Notes: generated by a model from the letters alone, not told the origin. Counted from the first letter of the stretch, positions 1 to 10,140 are shown. The stretch: DNA of 64,000 nucleotides from Pseudomonas thermotolerans DSM 14292 (GCF_000364625.1 NZ_KB822602.1:153295-217294); one strand, 5' to 3'. Translations and numbers: made by a program.

Positions 1-546
1 CGTCAGGCCAACGTCGGCCGGGTCTGCCTGGCCAACACCCATCCCTTCGTGCGCGAGCTCTGGGGACGCAACTGGTGCTTCGCCCACAACGGCCAGCTTG
101 CCGATTTCCAGCCGGAGCCGGGCTTCTACCGCCCGGTGGGCGACACCGACAGCGAGACGGCCTTCTGTGACCTGCTCAACCGGGTGCGCCGCGCCTTCCC
201 CGAGCCGGTGGCGGTGGAGATCCTCCTGCCTACCCTGATCGGCGCCTGTGCCGAGTACCGCGGCAAGGGGGTGTTCAACTGTCTGCTCAGCAACGGCGAC
301 TGGCTGTTCGCCTTCTGTTCCAGCAAGCTGGCCAGCATCACCCGCCGCGCGCCCTTCGGCCCGGCGCAGCTGAAGGACGTGGACGTCACCGTGGACTTCC
401 AGGCGGAAACCACCCCGGACGACGTGGTCACCGTGCTGGCCACCGAGCCGCTGACCGCCAACGAGACCTGGCGGATCTTCCAGCCCGGCGAGTGGACCCT
501 GTGGCGGCGCGGCGAGTGCGTGGCCCATGGCCGGGTGGACGGCTGA
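1..546 (+). CDS. class II glutamine amidotransferase (YafJ-like), C-terminal part
   Basis: The reading frame is open from the first base, so the N-terminus, including the catalytic Cys1 of the family, lies outside the window. The visible part has the class II (Ntn hydrolase) signatures NTHPF and, further on, WCFAHNGQL, which build the glutamine pocket, followed by the SDTE-like stretch DTDSETAF. These enzymes release ammonia from glutamine in the cytoplasm; the acceptor of YafJ-type proteins is not established. The stop overlaps the next start as TGATG, so the two genes are probably translationally coupled. Confidence 0.85.
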   Translation, partial: RQANVGRVCLANTHPFVRELWGRNWCFAHNGQLADFQPEPGFYRPVGDTDSETAFCDLLNRVRRAFPEPVAVEILLPTLIGACAEYRGKGVFNCLLSNGDWLFAFCSSKLASITRRAPFGPAQLKDVDVTVDFQAETTPDDVVTVLATEPLTANETWRIFQPGEWTLWRRGECVAHGRVDG

Positions 547-1076
547 TGCTGCGCGGCTACCTGCGCCTGCTGCTGTTCGCCTTCGGCCTGCTGGTCGGCG
601 TGCAGGTGCCTGGCTTCGTCGACGACTACGCCAAGCGCGTGGCCGCCCACCGCGCCGAGTCGGAGGAGAGCCTGCTGGGCTTCCGCGAGACCGCTGCGCG
701 CTTCTTCGATGGCGACCTGAACGCCCTGGTCGCCCATTACCGGGCCAGCAGCGATGCGGTGATGCAGAGCGATGCCGAGAGCGTCGGCCATCTGGTGGCC
801 CGCGCCGAGCTGCTGGAGGACGAGTGGCTGGCCATGCATGGGCCCTGGTACGCGCAGGTCTGGCACCTGGCGAGCGCCGCCGACCGGGCGCTGCTCGCGG
901 AAACCTTCGAGGCCTACAGCTACCAGGTGCTGCTGGCGCCGCAGGCGATCGCCTGGGGCCTGGGCAGCGGGCTGCTGCTGGCCTGGCTGGTGGAGCTGCT
1001 GGGCCTGGCCGTCGGCTGGCTGCTCGGCAGTGGGCGGCGTCGCGAGCAGCGCCTCAACGCCCGGCGCTGGAGCTGA
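546..1076 (+). CDS. DUF2937-type inner-membrane protein
   Basis: A 176-residue protein with a hydrophobic N-terminal segment (about residues 5-20), a charged, mostly helical middle (about 25-130) and a second long hydrophobic segment near residues 135-160. It ends in an arginine-rich tail, which suggests a hairpin membrane protein with the central part in the periplasm. It resembles DUF2937 proteins, whose function is unknown. The start was chosen because ATG overlaps the stop of the upstream amidotransferase by one base. Confidence 0.7.
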   Translation: MLRGYLRLLLFAFGLLVGVQVPGFVDDYAKRVAAHRAESEESLLGFRETAARFFDGDLNALVAHYRASSDAVMQSDAESVGHLVARAELLEDEWLAMHGPWYAQVWHLASAADRALLAETFEAYSYQVLLAPQAIAWGLGSGLLLAWLVELLGLAVGWLLGSGRRREQRLNARRWS

Positions 1077-1080
1077 GCAC

Positions 1081-1575
1081 TCAGGCGCCCTTGCCGTGGG
1101 CCTGGGCGGCCAGTTGGCTGGCATCCACCCGTACGAACACCGAGTCGCCCACCGCGGTGAGCACCTCGCCGGCGTAGATCTCGCAGATTACCCGGGTCTT
1201 GCGCCCGACCTCTCCCTCGACACGCGCCCTCAGCTGCAGCGGCACGCCCATGGGGGTCGGCTTGATGAACTTGATGCCCAGGTTGCCGGTGACGCACTCG
1301 ATGCGCGGCAGGCTGCCCGGCTCGCGACCCTCGGCGCGGTAGTGGTAGGCCATGGCGGTCCAGTTGGAGTGGCAGTCCACCAGCATGGCGATCAGCCCGC
1401 CGTAGACCAGGTCCGGCCAGCCGCAGTGCATGGGGTCGGGGAGGTGCTCGGCGACTACGTGGATGCCGTCCTCGTGCCAGCGGCTCTTGATGTGCAGGCC
1501 GTGGGGGTTGCGGCTGCCGCAGCCGTAGCAGACTCCGTCCGGGGCTGCGGCGTCCTGCAGGGGAAGCTCGTGCAT
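1081..1575 (-). CDS. PaaI-family hotdog thioesterase
   Basis: A 164-residue single hotdog domain. The N-terminus has a CYGCGSRNPHGLH segment typical of a PaaI/YbgC-related subgroup, and the central GGLIAMLVDCHSNW segment is the hotdog helix that usually carries the catalytic acidic residue (here Asp). It probably hydrolyses an acyl-CoA thioester in the cytoplasm; the substrate cannot be read from sequence. The ATG at 1575 was preferred to an upstream in-frame ATG because homologous sequence begins near MHELPL. It is the last gene of the minus-strand MoxR/VWA run, 87 bases after the VWA stop. Confidence 0.75.
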   Translation of the reverse strand: MHELPLQDAAAPDGVCYGCGSRNPHGLHIKSRWHEDGIHVVAEHLPDPMHCGWPDLVYGGLIAMLVDCHSNWTAMAYHYRAEGREPGSLPRIECVTGNLGIKFIKPTPMGVPLQLRARVEGEVGRKTRVICEIYAGEVLTAVGDSVFVRVDASQLAAQAHGKGA

Positions 1576-1662
1576 GATGGTTCGACTCTGTGGCAGGGAA
1601 GAAGCGACCAAGCCTAACGGCTTTCGCTGCAAAGCAGAACGGGCCCGTGGGGCCCGTCCGCG

Positions 1663-2841
1663 TCACTTGGCGAGGAAGCGCATGCCTTCTTCCAGTCCCT
1701 GGAGGGTCAGGGGATACATCTGGTTGTTGATCAGCTCGCGGATGATCCCGGTGGAGGCGGTGTAGTTCCAGGTGTCCTTCGGGTAGGGGTTGATCCAGAT
1801 GAGCTTCTTGTACTTTTCCATGAAGCGCTGCATCCACACGTAGCCGGCTTCCTCGTTCCAGTGCTCGACGCTGCCGCCGGGCTGGGTGATTTCGTAGGGC
1901 GCCATGGCGGCGTCGCCGACGAACACGACCTTGTAGTCCGGGCCGTACTTGTGCAGCAGATCGAGGGTAGAGGTGCGCTCGCTCATGCGCCGCAGGTTGT
2001 TCTTCCACACGCTCTCGTAGATGAAGTTGTGGAAGTAGAAGTACTCCAGATGCTTGAACTCGGTGCGGCAGGCGGAGAACAGCTCCTCGCAGACCTTTAC
2101 GTGGGCATCCATGGAGCCACCGATGTCGAGCAGCAACAGCAGCTTCACGGCGTTGCGCCGCTCCGGGCGCATCTGGATGTTGAGCAGACCGCCGTCGCGC
2201 GCTGTGTGGTCGATGGTGCCCTGCAGGTCGAATTCCTCGGCCGCCCCCTCGCGGGCGAACTTGCGCAGGCGGCGCAGGGCGATCTTGATGTTGCGGGTAC
2301 CCAGCTCCACCTGGTCATCAAGGTTCTTGTACTCGCGCTGGTCCCAGACCTTGACCGCGCGGCCCTGGCGCTTGCCGGCATCGCCGATGCGAATGCCTTC
2401 CGGGTTGTAGCCGCCGGAGCCGAACGGGCTGGTGCCGCCGGTGCCGATCCACTTGTTGCCGCCGGAGTGCTTCTCCTTCTGCTCCTCGAGGCGCTTCCTG
2501 AATTCCTCGATCAGCCTGTCGAGGCCGCCGAGGCTTTGGATCTGCGCCTTCTCCTCGTCGGTCAGGTAGCGCTCGAACTCCTTGCGCAGCCATTCCTCGG
2601 GAATCATCGCCTGGAGGAAGTCGTCGAGCTTCTCCAGGCCGTTGAAGTAGGCGGCGAAGGCACGGTCGAATTTGTCGAAGTGGCGTTCGTCCTTGACCAT
2701 CACGGTGCGCGCCAGGTAGTAGAACTCGTCTAGGTCGGCGAACACCATGTTGTGCTTCAGCGCGTTGATCAGGTCGAGCAGCTCGCGCACCGATACCGGT
2801 ACCTTGGCCGCGCGCATTTCATTGAACAAACCAAGCAGCAT
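1663..2841 (-). CDS. CoxE-like VWA domain protein
   Basis: A 392-residue protein with an N-terminal helical region, a Gly-rich linker (about residues 143-165) and a C-terminal von Willebrand A domain. The metal-binding MIDAS sequence reads LLLLDIGGSMD, so the first Ser of the usual DxSxS is Gly. CoxE-type VWA proteins act with a MoxR AAA+ ATPase as chaperone pairs that mature or remodel metalloenzymes or membrane complexes. A MoxR gene lies two genes upstream on the same strand, which supports such a pairing here. The client protein is not evident from the neighbourhood. Confidence 0.85.
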   Translation of the reverse strand: MLLGLFNEMRAAKVPVSVRELLDLINALKHNMVFADLDEFYYLARTVMVKDERHFDKFDRAFAAYFNGLEKLDDFLQAMIPEEWLRKEFERYLTDEEKAQIQSLGGLDRLIEEFRKRLEEQKEKHSGGNKWIGTGGTSPFGSGGYNPEGIRIGDAGKRQGRAVKVWDQREYKNLDDQVELGTRNIKIALRRLRKFAREGAAEEFDLQGTIDHTARDGGLLNIQMRPERRNAVKLLLLLDIGGSMDAHVKVCEELFSACRTEFKHLEYFYFHNFIYESVWKNNLRRMSERTSTLDLLHKYGPDYKVVFVGDAAMAPYEITQPGGSVEHWNEEAGYVWMQRFMEKYKKLIWINPYPKDTWNYTASTGIIRELINNQMYPLTLQGLEEGMRFLAK

Positions 2842-2862
2842 GCTTACCTCGATGGCGGCGCT

Positions 2863-3255
2863 TCAGATGTCGCCGCTGTGCTGGGGCAGATCGTCCTGGA
2901 TGCGATACCAGTCCGCCCTGGAATCCACAAAAATGTGCGCCTGGCGCACCGCGCCCAGGGGCGAGTCCAGGGTGCCGAGCGCCACGCCGATTTCCCCGAT
3001 GCGTTCGTCGATGAACTGCAGGGTGGCGCCGCAGCGCCCGCAGAAGGTGCGCATCACCCCCGGCGAGGACGGGTAGCGGACCACCAGCTCCTCGCCCCGG
3101 GTGAAGCGGAAGGCCGCCAGTGGTACCCCCGCGTAGCTGGCGAAGGCTGCGCCATGGGCCTTGCGGCACATGCTGCAGTGGCAGTGGGTGACTTCCTCGA
3201 CGGCGTGATCGATGCGGTATCTCACCGCGCCGCACAGGCAGCTGCCTTCAAGCAT
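2863..3255 (-). CDS. GFA-family (glutathione-dependent formaldehyde-activating-like) protein
   Basis: A 130-residue zinc protein of the GFA/CENP-V family. The Cys pattern is intact: CLCGAVRY at residues 6-13, CHCSMCRKAHG near 30-40 and FCGRCGATL near 91-99, enough to bind two structural or catalytic zinc ions. Family members include glutathione-dependent formaldehyde-activating enzyme, but most are functionally unassigned. The gene sits between the MoxR ATPase (70 bases) and the VWA gene (21 bases), so it is probably co-transcribed with both. Confidence 0.85.
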   Translation of the reverse strand: MLEGSCLCGAVRYRIDHAVEEVTHCHCSMCRKAHGAAFASYAGVPLAAFRFTRGEELVVRYPSSPGVMRTFCGRCGATLQFIDERIGEIGVALGTLDSPLGAVRQAHIFVDSRADWYRIQDDLPQHSGDI

Positions 3256-3324
3256 GGGAAGTCCTCCTGGGTCGGTGGCTCCACCCTCTGGCCCCTCTCT
3301 CGCGGGCGGGCGAGGGGATCTTCG

Positions 3325-4170
<846 letters not shown>

Positions 4171-4280
4171 CGGCAAATCCTCGGAAAGGGTAACGCTCGG
4201 CGGCAAACCGGAGGCTTCGGTAATTGTTGGACTGGTGCGCGACTATACCGTGCACGGCGGTGGACTGTGAACGCAGGCGT

Positions 4281-4301
4281 GCCATTCGGTCACTGAATGG
4301 C
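4281..4301. promoter_or_regulatory. inverted repeat between moxR and cysK
   Basis: GCCATTC and GAATGGC are separated by seven bases, and the inner 17 bases (4283-4299) form a near-perfect pseudo-palindrome, CATTCGGTCACTGAATG. It lies in the 312-base gap between the divergent moxR and cysK genes. The form suits a dimeric repressor of the TetR kind, but no regulator is tied to it. The rest of the gap is GC-rich, and I see no convincing -35/-10 pair in it. Confidence 0.35.
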
Positions 4302-4482
4302 GGCGGGTACGCCGGGAAGTTGTCATGCGGGGCGGCCGCGGTCGGTCGTCCCTCGTTCGGAACCGTCAGGCCGGCGAAGGTTCGCGGATCGGCGCGGCCA
4401 CCGGGCGGACGACTGGACGGAGGGCCGGGGCGGGCTTAGTCTCATTTATTTGTCTGGCTTTCTTACCCGAAGGAACACCGCC

Positions 4483-5457
4483 ATGAGCCGCATTTACGCA
4501 GACAATGCCCAGTCCATCGGCAATACGCCGTTGATCGCCATCAACCGCCTGGGCCCCAAGGGCGTGACCATCCTGGCCAAGACCGAAGGGCGCAACCCGG
4601 GCTATTCGGTGAAGTGCCGGATCGGCGCCAGCATGATCTGGGACGCCGAGGAGCGTGGTGTGCTCAAGCCGGGCATGACCATCATTGAACCGACTTCCGG
4701 CAATACCGGCATCGGTCTGGCCTTCGTCGCTGCCGCCCGTGGCTACCCGCTGCTGCTGACCATGCCGGCGTCGATGAGCCTGGAGCGCCGCAAGGTACTC
4801 AAGGCTTTGGGCGCCGAGCTGGTGCTCACCGAGCCGGCCAAGGGCATGAAGGGCGCCATCGAGAAGGCCAAGGAGATCCTCGAATCTGCTCCGGACAAGT
4901 ACTACATGCCGCAGCAGTTCGACAACCCGGCCAACCCGGCGATCCACGAGAAGACCACCGGCCCGGAGATCTGGAACGATACCGACGGTGCCATCGACGT
5001 GCTGGTGGCCGGTGTGGGTACCGGCGGGACCATCACCGGGGTGTCGCGCTACATCAAGCAGACCAAGGGCAAGCCGATCCTCTCGGTGGCGGTGGAGCCG
5101 AGCGCCTCGCCGGTGATCAGCCAGACGCTGGCCGGCGCGGAGGTCAAGCCCAGCCCGCACAAGATCCAGGGCATCGGTGCCGGCTTCGTGCCTAAGAACC
5201 TAGACCTGTCGCTGGTCGACCGCGTCGAGCAGGTGGGCGACGAGGAGGCCAAGGCCATGGCCCTGCGCCTGATGCGCGAGGAAGGCATCCTCTGCGGGAT
5301 TTCCGGCGGCGCGGCCATGGCGGCGGCGGTGCGCCTGGCCGAGCGGCCGGAGATGCAGGGCAAGACCCTGGTGGTGATCCTCCCCGACTCGGGCGAGCGC
5401 TACCTGTCCAGTATGCTGTTCAGTGACCTGTTCGGCGAGCAGGAACTGGTGCAGTAA
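4483..5457 (+). CDS. cysK: cysteine synthase A (O-acetylserine sulfhydrylase)
   Basis: A 324-residue PLP enzyme making L-cysteine from O-acetylserine and sulfide. Visible motifs: IGNTPL at 12-17, the PLP lysine in GYSVKCRIG (Lys44), the substrate loop TSGNTG (71-76), the phosphate-binding GTGGTITG, and SGGAAMAA near the C-terminus. The C-terminal half keeps the DSGERYLS signature of CysK. The start follows a GAAGGAA ribosome site at the right distance. The gene is monocistronic, converges with plpD and diverges from moxR. Confidence 0.95.
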   Translation: MSRIYADNAQSIGNTPLIAINRLGPKGVTILAKTEGRNPGYSVKCRIGASMIWDAEERGVLKPGMTIIEPTSGNTGIGLAFVAAARGYPLLLTMPASMSLERRKVLKALGAELVLTEPAKGMKGAIEKAKEILESAPDKYYMPQQFDNPANPAIHEKTTGPEIWNDTDGAIDVLVAGVGTGGTITGVSRYIKQTKGKPILSVAVEPSASPVISQTLAGAEVKPSPHKIQGIGAGFVPKNLDLSLVDRVEQVGDEEAKAMALRLMREEGILCGISGGAAMAAAVRLAERPEMQGKTLVVILPDSGERYLSSMLFSDLFGEQELVQ

Positions 5458-5464
5458 GACGCGG

Positions 5465-5500
5465 GCTGCGCGCGGCCCCCGCTCGCCGCGCGCAGCGCTT
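5465..5500. terminator. strong hairpin between cysK and plpD
   Basis: GCTGCGCGCGG (5465-5475) and CCGCGCGCAGC (5486-5496) form a perfect 11-bp GC stem with a 10-base loop between two convergent genes. Only a short T run (GCTTT) follows on the plus strand. It overlaps the end of plpD very closely, so it may act for both directions. Confidence 0.5.
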
Positions 5501-7683
5501 TAGAAGATCTGCCCGAGGTTCAGGTACAGCGCCTGCTCGTTGTCGTCGTTGCGCCCGTAGCTGAAGTTCAACGGGCCGAGCGGCGTGTCGAAGGCGAAGA
5601 ACAGGCTGCCGGCATTGATGTAGCCGCTGTCGTAGGCGTTGTCGTTGTTCCAGGCACGGCCGCGCTCCAGGCTGCCGCCCACGTAGACGGGGAAGTCGAA
5701 GGGCAGGAAGCTGCGCGGGGTCAGCCGGCGGTAGTAGATCACCCGGCCGAGGCTGACGTTCTGCGCCGCCAGGACATCCTGGCGGAAGCCTGAGAGCTGC
5801 AGCGGGCCGCCCAGCTCGAAGCTGGAAGTCACCACCTCCACGTCGTCCACCGTGCGCCCGTAGCGGCCGCCGAACACCCAGGAGTTCGGCCCGTGGCTGA
5901 ACGCCTTGTCTAGGCTCAGTTCCCACTGCCGGTAGTCGCTGTCCGAGCCCAGCGAGTGCTCGTAGCTGCGCAGGTCGAGGGCGATGCTCTCGCCGGAATG
6001 CGGGAAGTTGACGTTGTCCAGGGTGTCGAAGGAGTACTTCAGCTCGTAGAAGCCTTCGCTGAAGCTGAAGCTCGGCAGCTCGGTGGGGCCCAGGCTCACC
6101 TCCGCCTCACCCCAGCCCTGCCCGAGGCCGAAGCGGATCTCGCCGCTGTTGGTGATCTGCCGGCCGAGGTTGAGGCCGTAGCCGTAGCGCTCCAGGCGGT
6201 ATTTGGCGAAGGGCTCGTTGTCCACCAGCAGTTCGACGTTGCGCGCCTCGCCGAACAGATAGGGGGCAACGAAGTAGCGCGAGCCGGCGTCCAGCGGCTG
6301 GTAGAACTCGCTGTACAGTTCCTGGTGGTCGCCCAGCTGCAGGCGGGTCAGCCATTCGGCACCGAGGCGGTTTATGCCGTTGACCCGGTAGCTGGCACCG
6401 ATGTTGAACACGCTCTCGCCGCGCATGTCGTCGGAGAGGTTCAGGCCCAGGCGCAGGTAGTCGGTGCCGGCGCGCTTGCCGTGGGCGTTGATCACCAGGG
6501 CGTTGCCGTCCCGCTCGTGGACTACCCGGTAGTGCACCTGCTCGAAGTAGTCGAGGCCGTAGAGGGTGCCCATGTCGTCCTGCAGGCGCTCCAGGTCGAG
6601 GGGTTCGCCGAGGCGCTGGCGGATGTAGTGGCGGATGGTCGCGTCGCTGACCTTGGAGGTGTTCTCGATGCGGATCCTGTCGATCACCGGGGTGCGTGCG
6701 CCGGGGGCGCGGGCTGCGCTGAGCTCCAGCGGCGGCTCGTCTGCGCGCAGTTCGGCGAGGCGCGGGGCGAGGATCTGGGTGGCGCGGTAACCGGCGTCGA
6801 TCATTTCCCGGGTGCGCCCGAAGTCGGTGGCCGCGTAGCCGGCCAGCGGCGGCTGGATGAGGATGTCGTCGCTGCGCAGGGTGGCCAGCTGGGCCTCGGA
6901 ATTGCTGCGGGTCATCAGGGTGATTGACTGGTTCAGCACGTTGAACACCGTCTTCAGGTCGCGGCGTGCCTGTAGCGGCGTGCCGATATCCACCGCGATC
7001 ACCCGGTCGACACCCATCTCGCGGGCCACGTCGATGGGGATGTTGTCCACCATGCCGCCGTCCACCAGCAGGCGGCCGTCCACCTCGGTGGGGGCGAATA
7101 CCGCAGGGATCGACATGCTGGCGCGGATCGCCTGTGGCAGGTGGCCGCTGCGGAACACCACCTTGTCGCCGGTGGCGATGTCGGTGGCCACGGCGCGGAA
7201 GGGGATGCCCAGGCGGTCGAAGTTGCGGATGTCGCTGGTGTGCACCAGCAGGCTTTCCAGCAGCAGGTTGAGGTTCTGGCCCTGGATCACCCCGAGCGGC
7301 AGGCCGAGGCTGCCGTCGTCGCGAAAGCTGATCTTCTGCTTGACCAGGAAGTCGCGGTCGTCCTGCTTGCGGCGGAACGGGATGTCGGCGCGCCGCGGCG
7401 CATCGGAGAGCGCCTGCTGCCAGTCGATGCCGAGGGCCAGCTTCTCCAGTTCCTCGGCCTTGTAGCCCGCCGCGTAGAGGCCGCCGATCACCGCGCCCAT
7501 GCTGGTGCCGGCGATGGCGTCGACCTGGATGCCCTGTTCCTCCAGGGCTTTGAGCACGCCGATGTGGGCCAGGCCGCGGGCCGCGCCGCCGGAGAGCACC
7601 AGGCCGACCTTGGGGCGCGGCGACTCGGCAGCGTGCAGGGCGAGCGGGAGCAGCAGGAGGAACAGGCAGAACAGGCGGCGCAT
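5500..7683 (-). CDS. plpD: patatin-like phospholipase, type Vd autotransporter PlpD
   Basis: A 727-residue secreted lipase. A signal peptide covers residues 1-18 (hydrophobic, ending ALHA-A). The patatin domain follows with the oxyanion motif SGGAARG (31-37), the nucleophile Ser61 in GTSMG and the catalytic Asp208 in DGG. A POTRA-like stretch (about 335-410) leads into a C-terminal 16-strand-type beta barrel (about 410-727) ending in a phenylalanine, LNLGQIF. This is the single-polypeptide type Vd layout: the barrel inserts in the outer membrane and the lipase is exported and released. Length matches P. aeruginosa PlpD. It has no operon partner. Confidence 0.93.
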   Translation of the reverse strand: MRRLFCLFLLLLPLALHAAESPRPKVGLVLSGGAARGLAHIGVLKALEEQGIQVDAIAGTSMGAVIGGLYAAGYKAEELEKLALGIDWQQALSDAPRRADIPFRRKQDDRDFLVKQKISFRDDGSLGLPLGVIQGQNLNLLLESLLVHTSDIRNFDRLGIPFRAVATDIATGDKVVFRSGHLPQAIRASMSIPAVFAPTEVDGRLLVDGGMVDNIPIDVAREMGVDRVIAVDIGTPLQARRDLKTVFNVLNQSITLMTRSNSEAQLATLRSDDILIQPPLAGYAATDFGRTREMIDAGYRATQILAPRLAELRADEPPLELSAARAPGARTPVIDRIRIENTSKVSDATIRHYIRQRLGEPLDLERLQDDMGTLYGLDYFEQVHYRVVHERDGNALVINAHGKRAGTDYLRLGLNLSDDMRGESVFNIGASYRVNGINRLGAEWLTRLQLGDHQELYSEFYQPLDAGSRYFVAPYLFGEARNVELLVDNEPFAKYRLERYGYGLNLGRQITNSGEIRFGLGQGWGEAEVSLGPTELPSFSFSEGFYELKYSFDTLDNVNFPHSGESIALDLRSYEHSLGSDSDYRQWELSLDKAFSHGPNSWVFGGRYGRTVDDVEVVTSSFELGGPLQLSGFRQDVLAAQNVSLGRVIYYRRLTPRSFLPFDFPVYVGGSLERGRAWNNDNAYDSGYINAGSLFFAFDTPLGPLNFSYGRNDDNEQALYLNLGQIF

Positions 7684-7760
7684 GGAAGACTTCCTGGCGG
7701 ACGGGAACGCGACGGGCGGCGCTATTATAGGTCCGGTCCTTCCTTGCCGAGCCTGTCGCC

Positions 7761-8048
7761 ATGTCCAAGCCGGAAATCGTCATCACCTACTGCACCCAGT
7801 GCCAATGGCTGCTCCGCGCCGCCTGGCTGGCCCAGGAGCTGCTCTCCACCTTCGCCGACGATCTCGGCAAGGTCAGCCTGGAGCCGGGCACTGGCGGGGT
7901 GTTCCGCATCCAGTGCGACGGCGTGCAGATCTGGGAACGCAAGGCCGACGGCGGCTTCCCCGAAGCCAAGGTGCTCAAGCAGCGGGTCCGCGACATGATC
8001 GACCCGGGCCGCGACCTTGGCCACAACGAACGCCCGCGCCAGGGCTGA
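7761..8048 (+). CDS. SelT/SelW/SelH (Rdx) family protein
   Basis: A 95-residue thioredoxin-like small protein. The family redox motif is CTQC at residues 11-14, with Cys where vertebrate SelW has selenocysteine in the second position. It also has the conserved core PGTGGVFRI and a terminal lysine/arginine region. A role in thiol redox control is inferred from the family. It is transcribed divergently from plpD with a 77-base gap. Confidence 0.85.
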   Translation: MSKPEIVITYCTQCQWLLRAAWLAQELLSTFADDLGKVSLEPGTGGVFRIQCDGVQIWERKADGGFPEAKVLKQRVRDMIDPGRDLGHNERPRQG

Positions 8049-8064
8049 CGGTTTTACCAAGGGC

Positions 8065-8946
8065 TTACTCAGGTCCGACGCTCGCCGGCCTGGGTGCCGC
8101 CTTGCCGTGTCGGGCGACCAGCAGCGAGGCGAGGAGGATCAGCGCGCCGCCAGCCAGCATGCGTAGGGTCGGCTGCTCGTGGAACAGCAGCCAGGCGATG
8201 GCGATCCCGTAGACCGGCTCCAGGGCGAGGATCACCGAGGTGCTGCGCGCCTTGAGTACCTTCAGGCTGGCGACGAACAGACTGTGTGCCAGGCCGGTGC
8301 ACAACACCCCGAGGAGCAGGATCCACAGCCAGTCCAGAGCCGGCACCGCCGGCAGCTGCGGCCAGGCGAAGGCGGCCAGGCAGGCGGTGATCGTCAGGTT
8401 CTGCCAGAGTGCCGCCTGTACCGCATCCACCGCGCCGGCGCTGGCCCGGTTGAGCAGCGACAGCAGGGCGAACAGCAGCCCGGAGAGCACCGCCCAGAGC
8501 AGGCCAAGGGTGGCCTGGCTGCCGAGCTCGAAGTGCGGGGTGACTAGCGCCAGGCCCAGGCAGACCAGCCCGACCACCAGGTATTCCTGCCGGTGCAGGC
8601 GTTCGCGGAACAGCAGCCCCTCGAGCAGCAGAGTGAAGGCCGGGAAACTGGCGAAGCCCAGGGTGGCGATCGCTACCCCGGCGACCTTCACCGCCAGAAA
8701 GAAGGTCAGCCAGTGACTGCCCAGCAGCAGGCCGCCGAGGCAGAGTGGTACCAACTGCCGGGGCGTCGGCCGGCGGTCGCCAGCGCCGGCCAGGCGGGCG
8801 AACAGGGTCAGGGCGGCTACCGCGAACAGGGCGCGGCCGAAGGTGATCAGCAGCGGCGAGCTGTGCGCCAGCTTGCCGAGCACGCCGGTGAGGCCGAACA
8901 GGAAGGCGCCGAGGTGCACGGCGAGCAGGGCATTGCGGTGGTTCAT
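8065..8946 (-). CDS. EamA/DMT-family permease
   Basis: A 293-residue inner-membrane transporter with about ten hydrophobic helices arranged as two EamA repeats (about residues 5-135 and 150-280). The second repeat has the usual SVILALEPVYGIAIAWLL stretch. The substrate is unknown; relatives export amino acids or metabolites. It starts 23 bases after the stop of the csaA-like gene, so it is the last gene of a minus-strand run cyaB - araC - csaA - eamA. Confidence 0.85.
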   Translation of the reverse strand: MNHRNALLAVHLGAFLFGLTGVLGKLAHSSPLLITFGRALFAVAALTLFARLAGAGDRRPTPRQLVPLCLGGLLLGSHWLTFFLAVKVAGVAIATLGFASFPAFTLLLEGLLFRERLHRQEYLVVGLVCLGLALVTPHFELGSQATLGLLWAVLSGLLFALLSLLNRASAGAVDAVQAALWQNLTITACLAAFAWPQLPAVPALDWLWILLLGVLCTGLAHSLFVASLKVLKARSTSVILALEPVYGIAIAWLLFHEQPTLRMLAGGALILLASLLVARHGKAAPRPASVGPE

Positions 8947-8969
8947 CGGGGGATTCGCATTCTCGTGGT

Positions 8970-9305
8970 TCAGGCCAGGCGCGCGCCGTTGGGCAGTGGC
9001 TTGTCGAAGCTCGCCAGGACCACCCGGCCTGCGTCGTCGTAGACACCGGTCACCAGCACTTCCGAGCGCACCCCGGCGATCCGTTTGGGCGGGAAGTTGC
9101 AGACGCAGAGTACCTGGCGGCCGGGCAGTTCTTCGGTGGTGTAGTGGGCGGTGACCTGGGCGCTGGAGGTCTTGATGCCCAGCTCGCCGAGGTCGATTTC
9201 CAGCACGTAGGCTGGTTTGATCGCCTTGGCGTTGGGCCAGGCGCGCAGAATGGTACCAACGCGCAGTTCGACGCGCTGGAAGTCCTCCCATTGGATCAGG
9301 TTCAT
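8970..9305 (-). CDS. csaA: CsaA-like tRNA-binding protein
   Basis: A 111-residue stand-alone OB-fold of the kind appended to methionyl- and phenylalanyl-tRNA synthetases. Visible family sequences are FQRVELRVGTI near the N-terminus, YVLEIDLGELG, the RQVLCVCNFPPKRIAG loop and the terminal PNGARLA. Proteins of this type bind tRNA and were described as CsaA, an export-related chaperone. The cellular role here is uncertain. Confidence 0.88.
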   Translation of the reverse strand: MNLIQWEDFQRVELRVGTILRAWPNAKAIKPAYVLEIDLGELGIKTSSAQVTAHYTTEELPGRQVLCVCNFPPKRIAGVRSEVLVTGVYDDAGRVVLASFDKPLPNGARLA

Positions 9306-9372
9306 GTGGCTGACTCCGCAGTGGTAAACCGCGGCAGTCTAGGCGCTGCGCGCCCACCTGTCTGTCGCGTGG

Positions 9373-10140
9373 CTAGCGGCTTTTGTCGCGCGCCTCGCGG
9401 CGCAGTGCGCGCGGCGTGGTGCCGCAGTGACGGGCAAGGGCGGCGGTGAAGGCGCTCTGCGAGGCGTAGCCGACCTGGCAGGCGATTTCCCCAACCGGCA
9501 AGGCGGTCTCGCGCAGCAGGCGCATCCCCAGTTGCAGGCGGCGCTGGCGTACGTAGTCCATGGGCGTCAGCCCGGTCTCGGCGAGGAAGCAGGCGTGGAA
9601 GCGCGCGACGGATAGCCCGGCCAGGCGCGCCAGGTCGGCGACCTGCAGGGGATGGGCGGCATGTCGGTCGATATGCGCATCCAGAGCAGCCAGCGGTAGG
9701 CGTCCGGAGGGGCGGGACAGGGCGCTCCCGCTGCTCAGGGTGGCCAGCAGCAGAGCGGCGCCCTGGCGGGCGATCAGCGGGTTTTCCAGGGCGCTGGCGG
9801 CCAGCCAGTCCACCAGCTGCTGCTGCGCCGGAGCCAGCGCGCCGGTGTGCGGTTTCTCCAGCAGGCGCCGGCCGACGTCCAGATGCTCGCCGAGCTGGGC
9901 GCGCAGCCAGTCCTCGCCGGGTACGTCGAGCACCAGGCAGTGACTGCCGCCCCGGCTGCCGCTGCAGGCGTGGTGGGTGGCCGGCGGGATCACTGCCAGA
10001 CAGTGGCGCAGCACCCGGCTGCCGCGCCCCTCCATCTCGAAGTCCAGTTGGCCGCGCAGGCCGATCACCAGCTGCGGATGCGCGTGGCTGTGGGCGAGGT
10101 AGTCGTGGCTGTAGTGGCGCAGGCTGAGGATGGGCTGCAT
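9373..10140 (-). CDS. AraC-family transcriptional regulator
   Basis: A 255-residue regulator with an N-terminal cupin-like sensor (HSHAHPQLVIGLRG near residue 17, with metal- or ligand-type histidines) and a C-terminal double helix-turn-helix (about 155-250: LQVADLARLAGLSVARFHACF and VGEIACQVGYASQSAFTAAL). It lies between cyaB and the csaA/eamA genes on the same strand and may control the adjacent permease; that is inference. Confidence 0.88.
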   Translation of the reverse strand: MQPILSLRHYSHDYLAHSHAHPQLVIGLRGQLDFEMEGRGSRVLRHCLAVIPPATHHACSGSRGGSHCLVLDVPGEDWLRAQLGEHLDVGRRLLEKPHTGALAPAQQQLVDWLAASALENPLIARQGAALLLATLSSGSALSRPSGRLPLAALDAHIDRHAAHPLQVADLARLAGLSVARFHACFLAETGLTPMDYVRQRRLQLGMRLLRETALPVGEIACQVGYASQSAFTAALARHCGTTPRALRREARDKSR

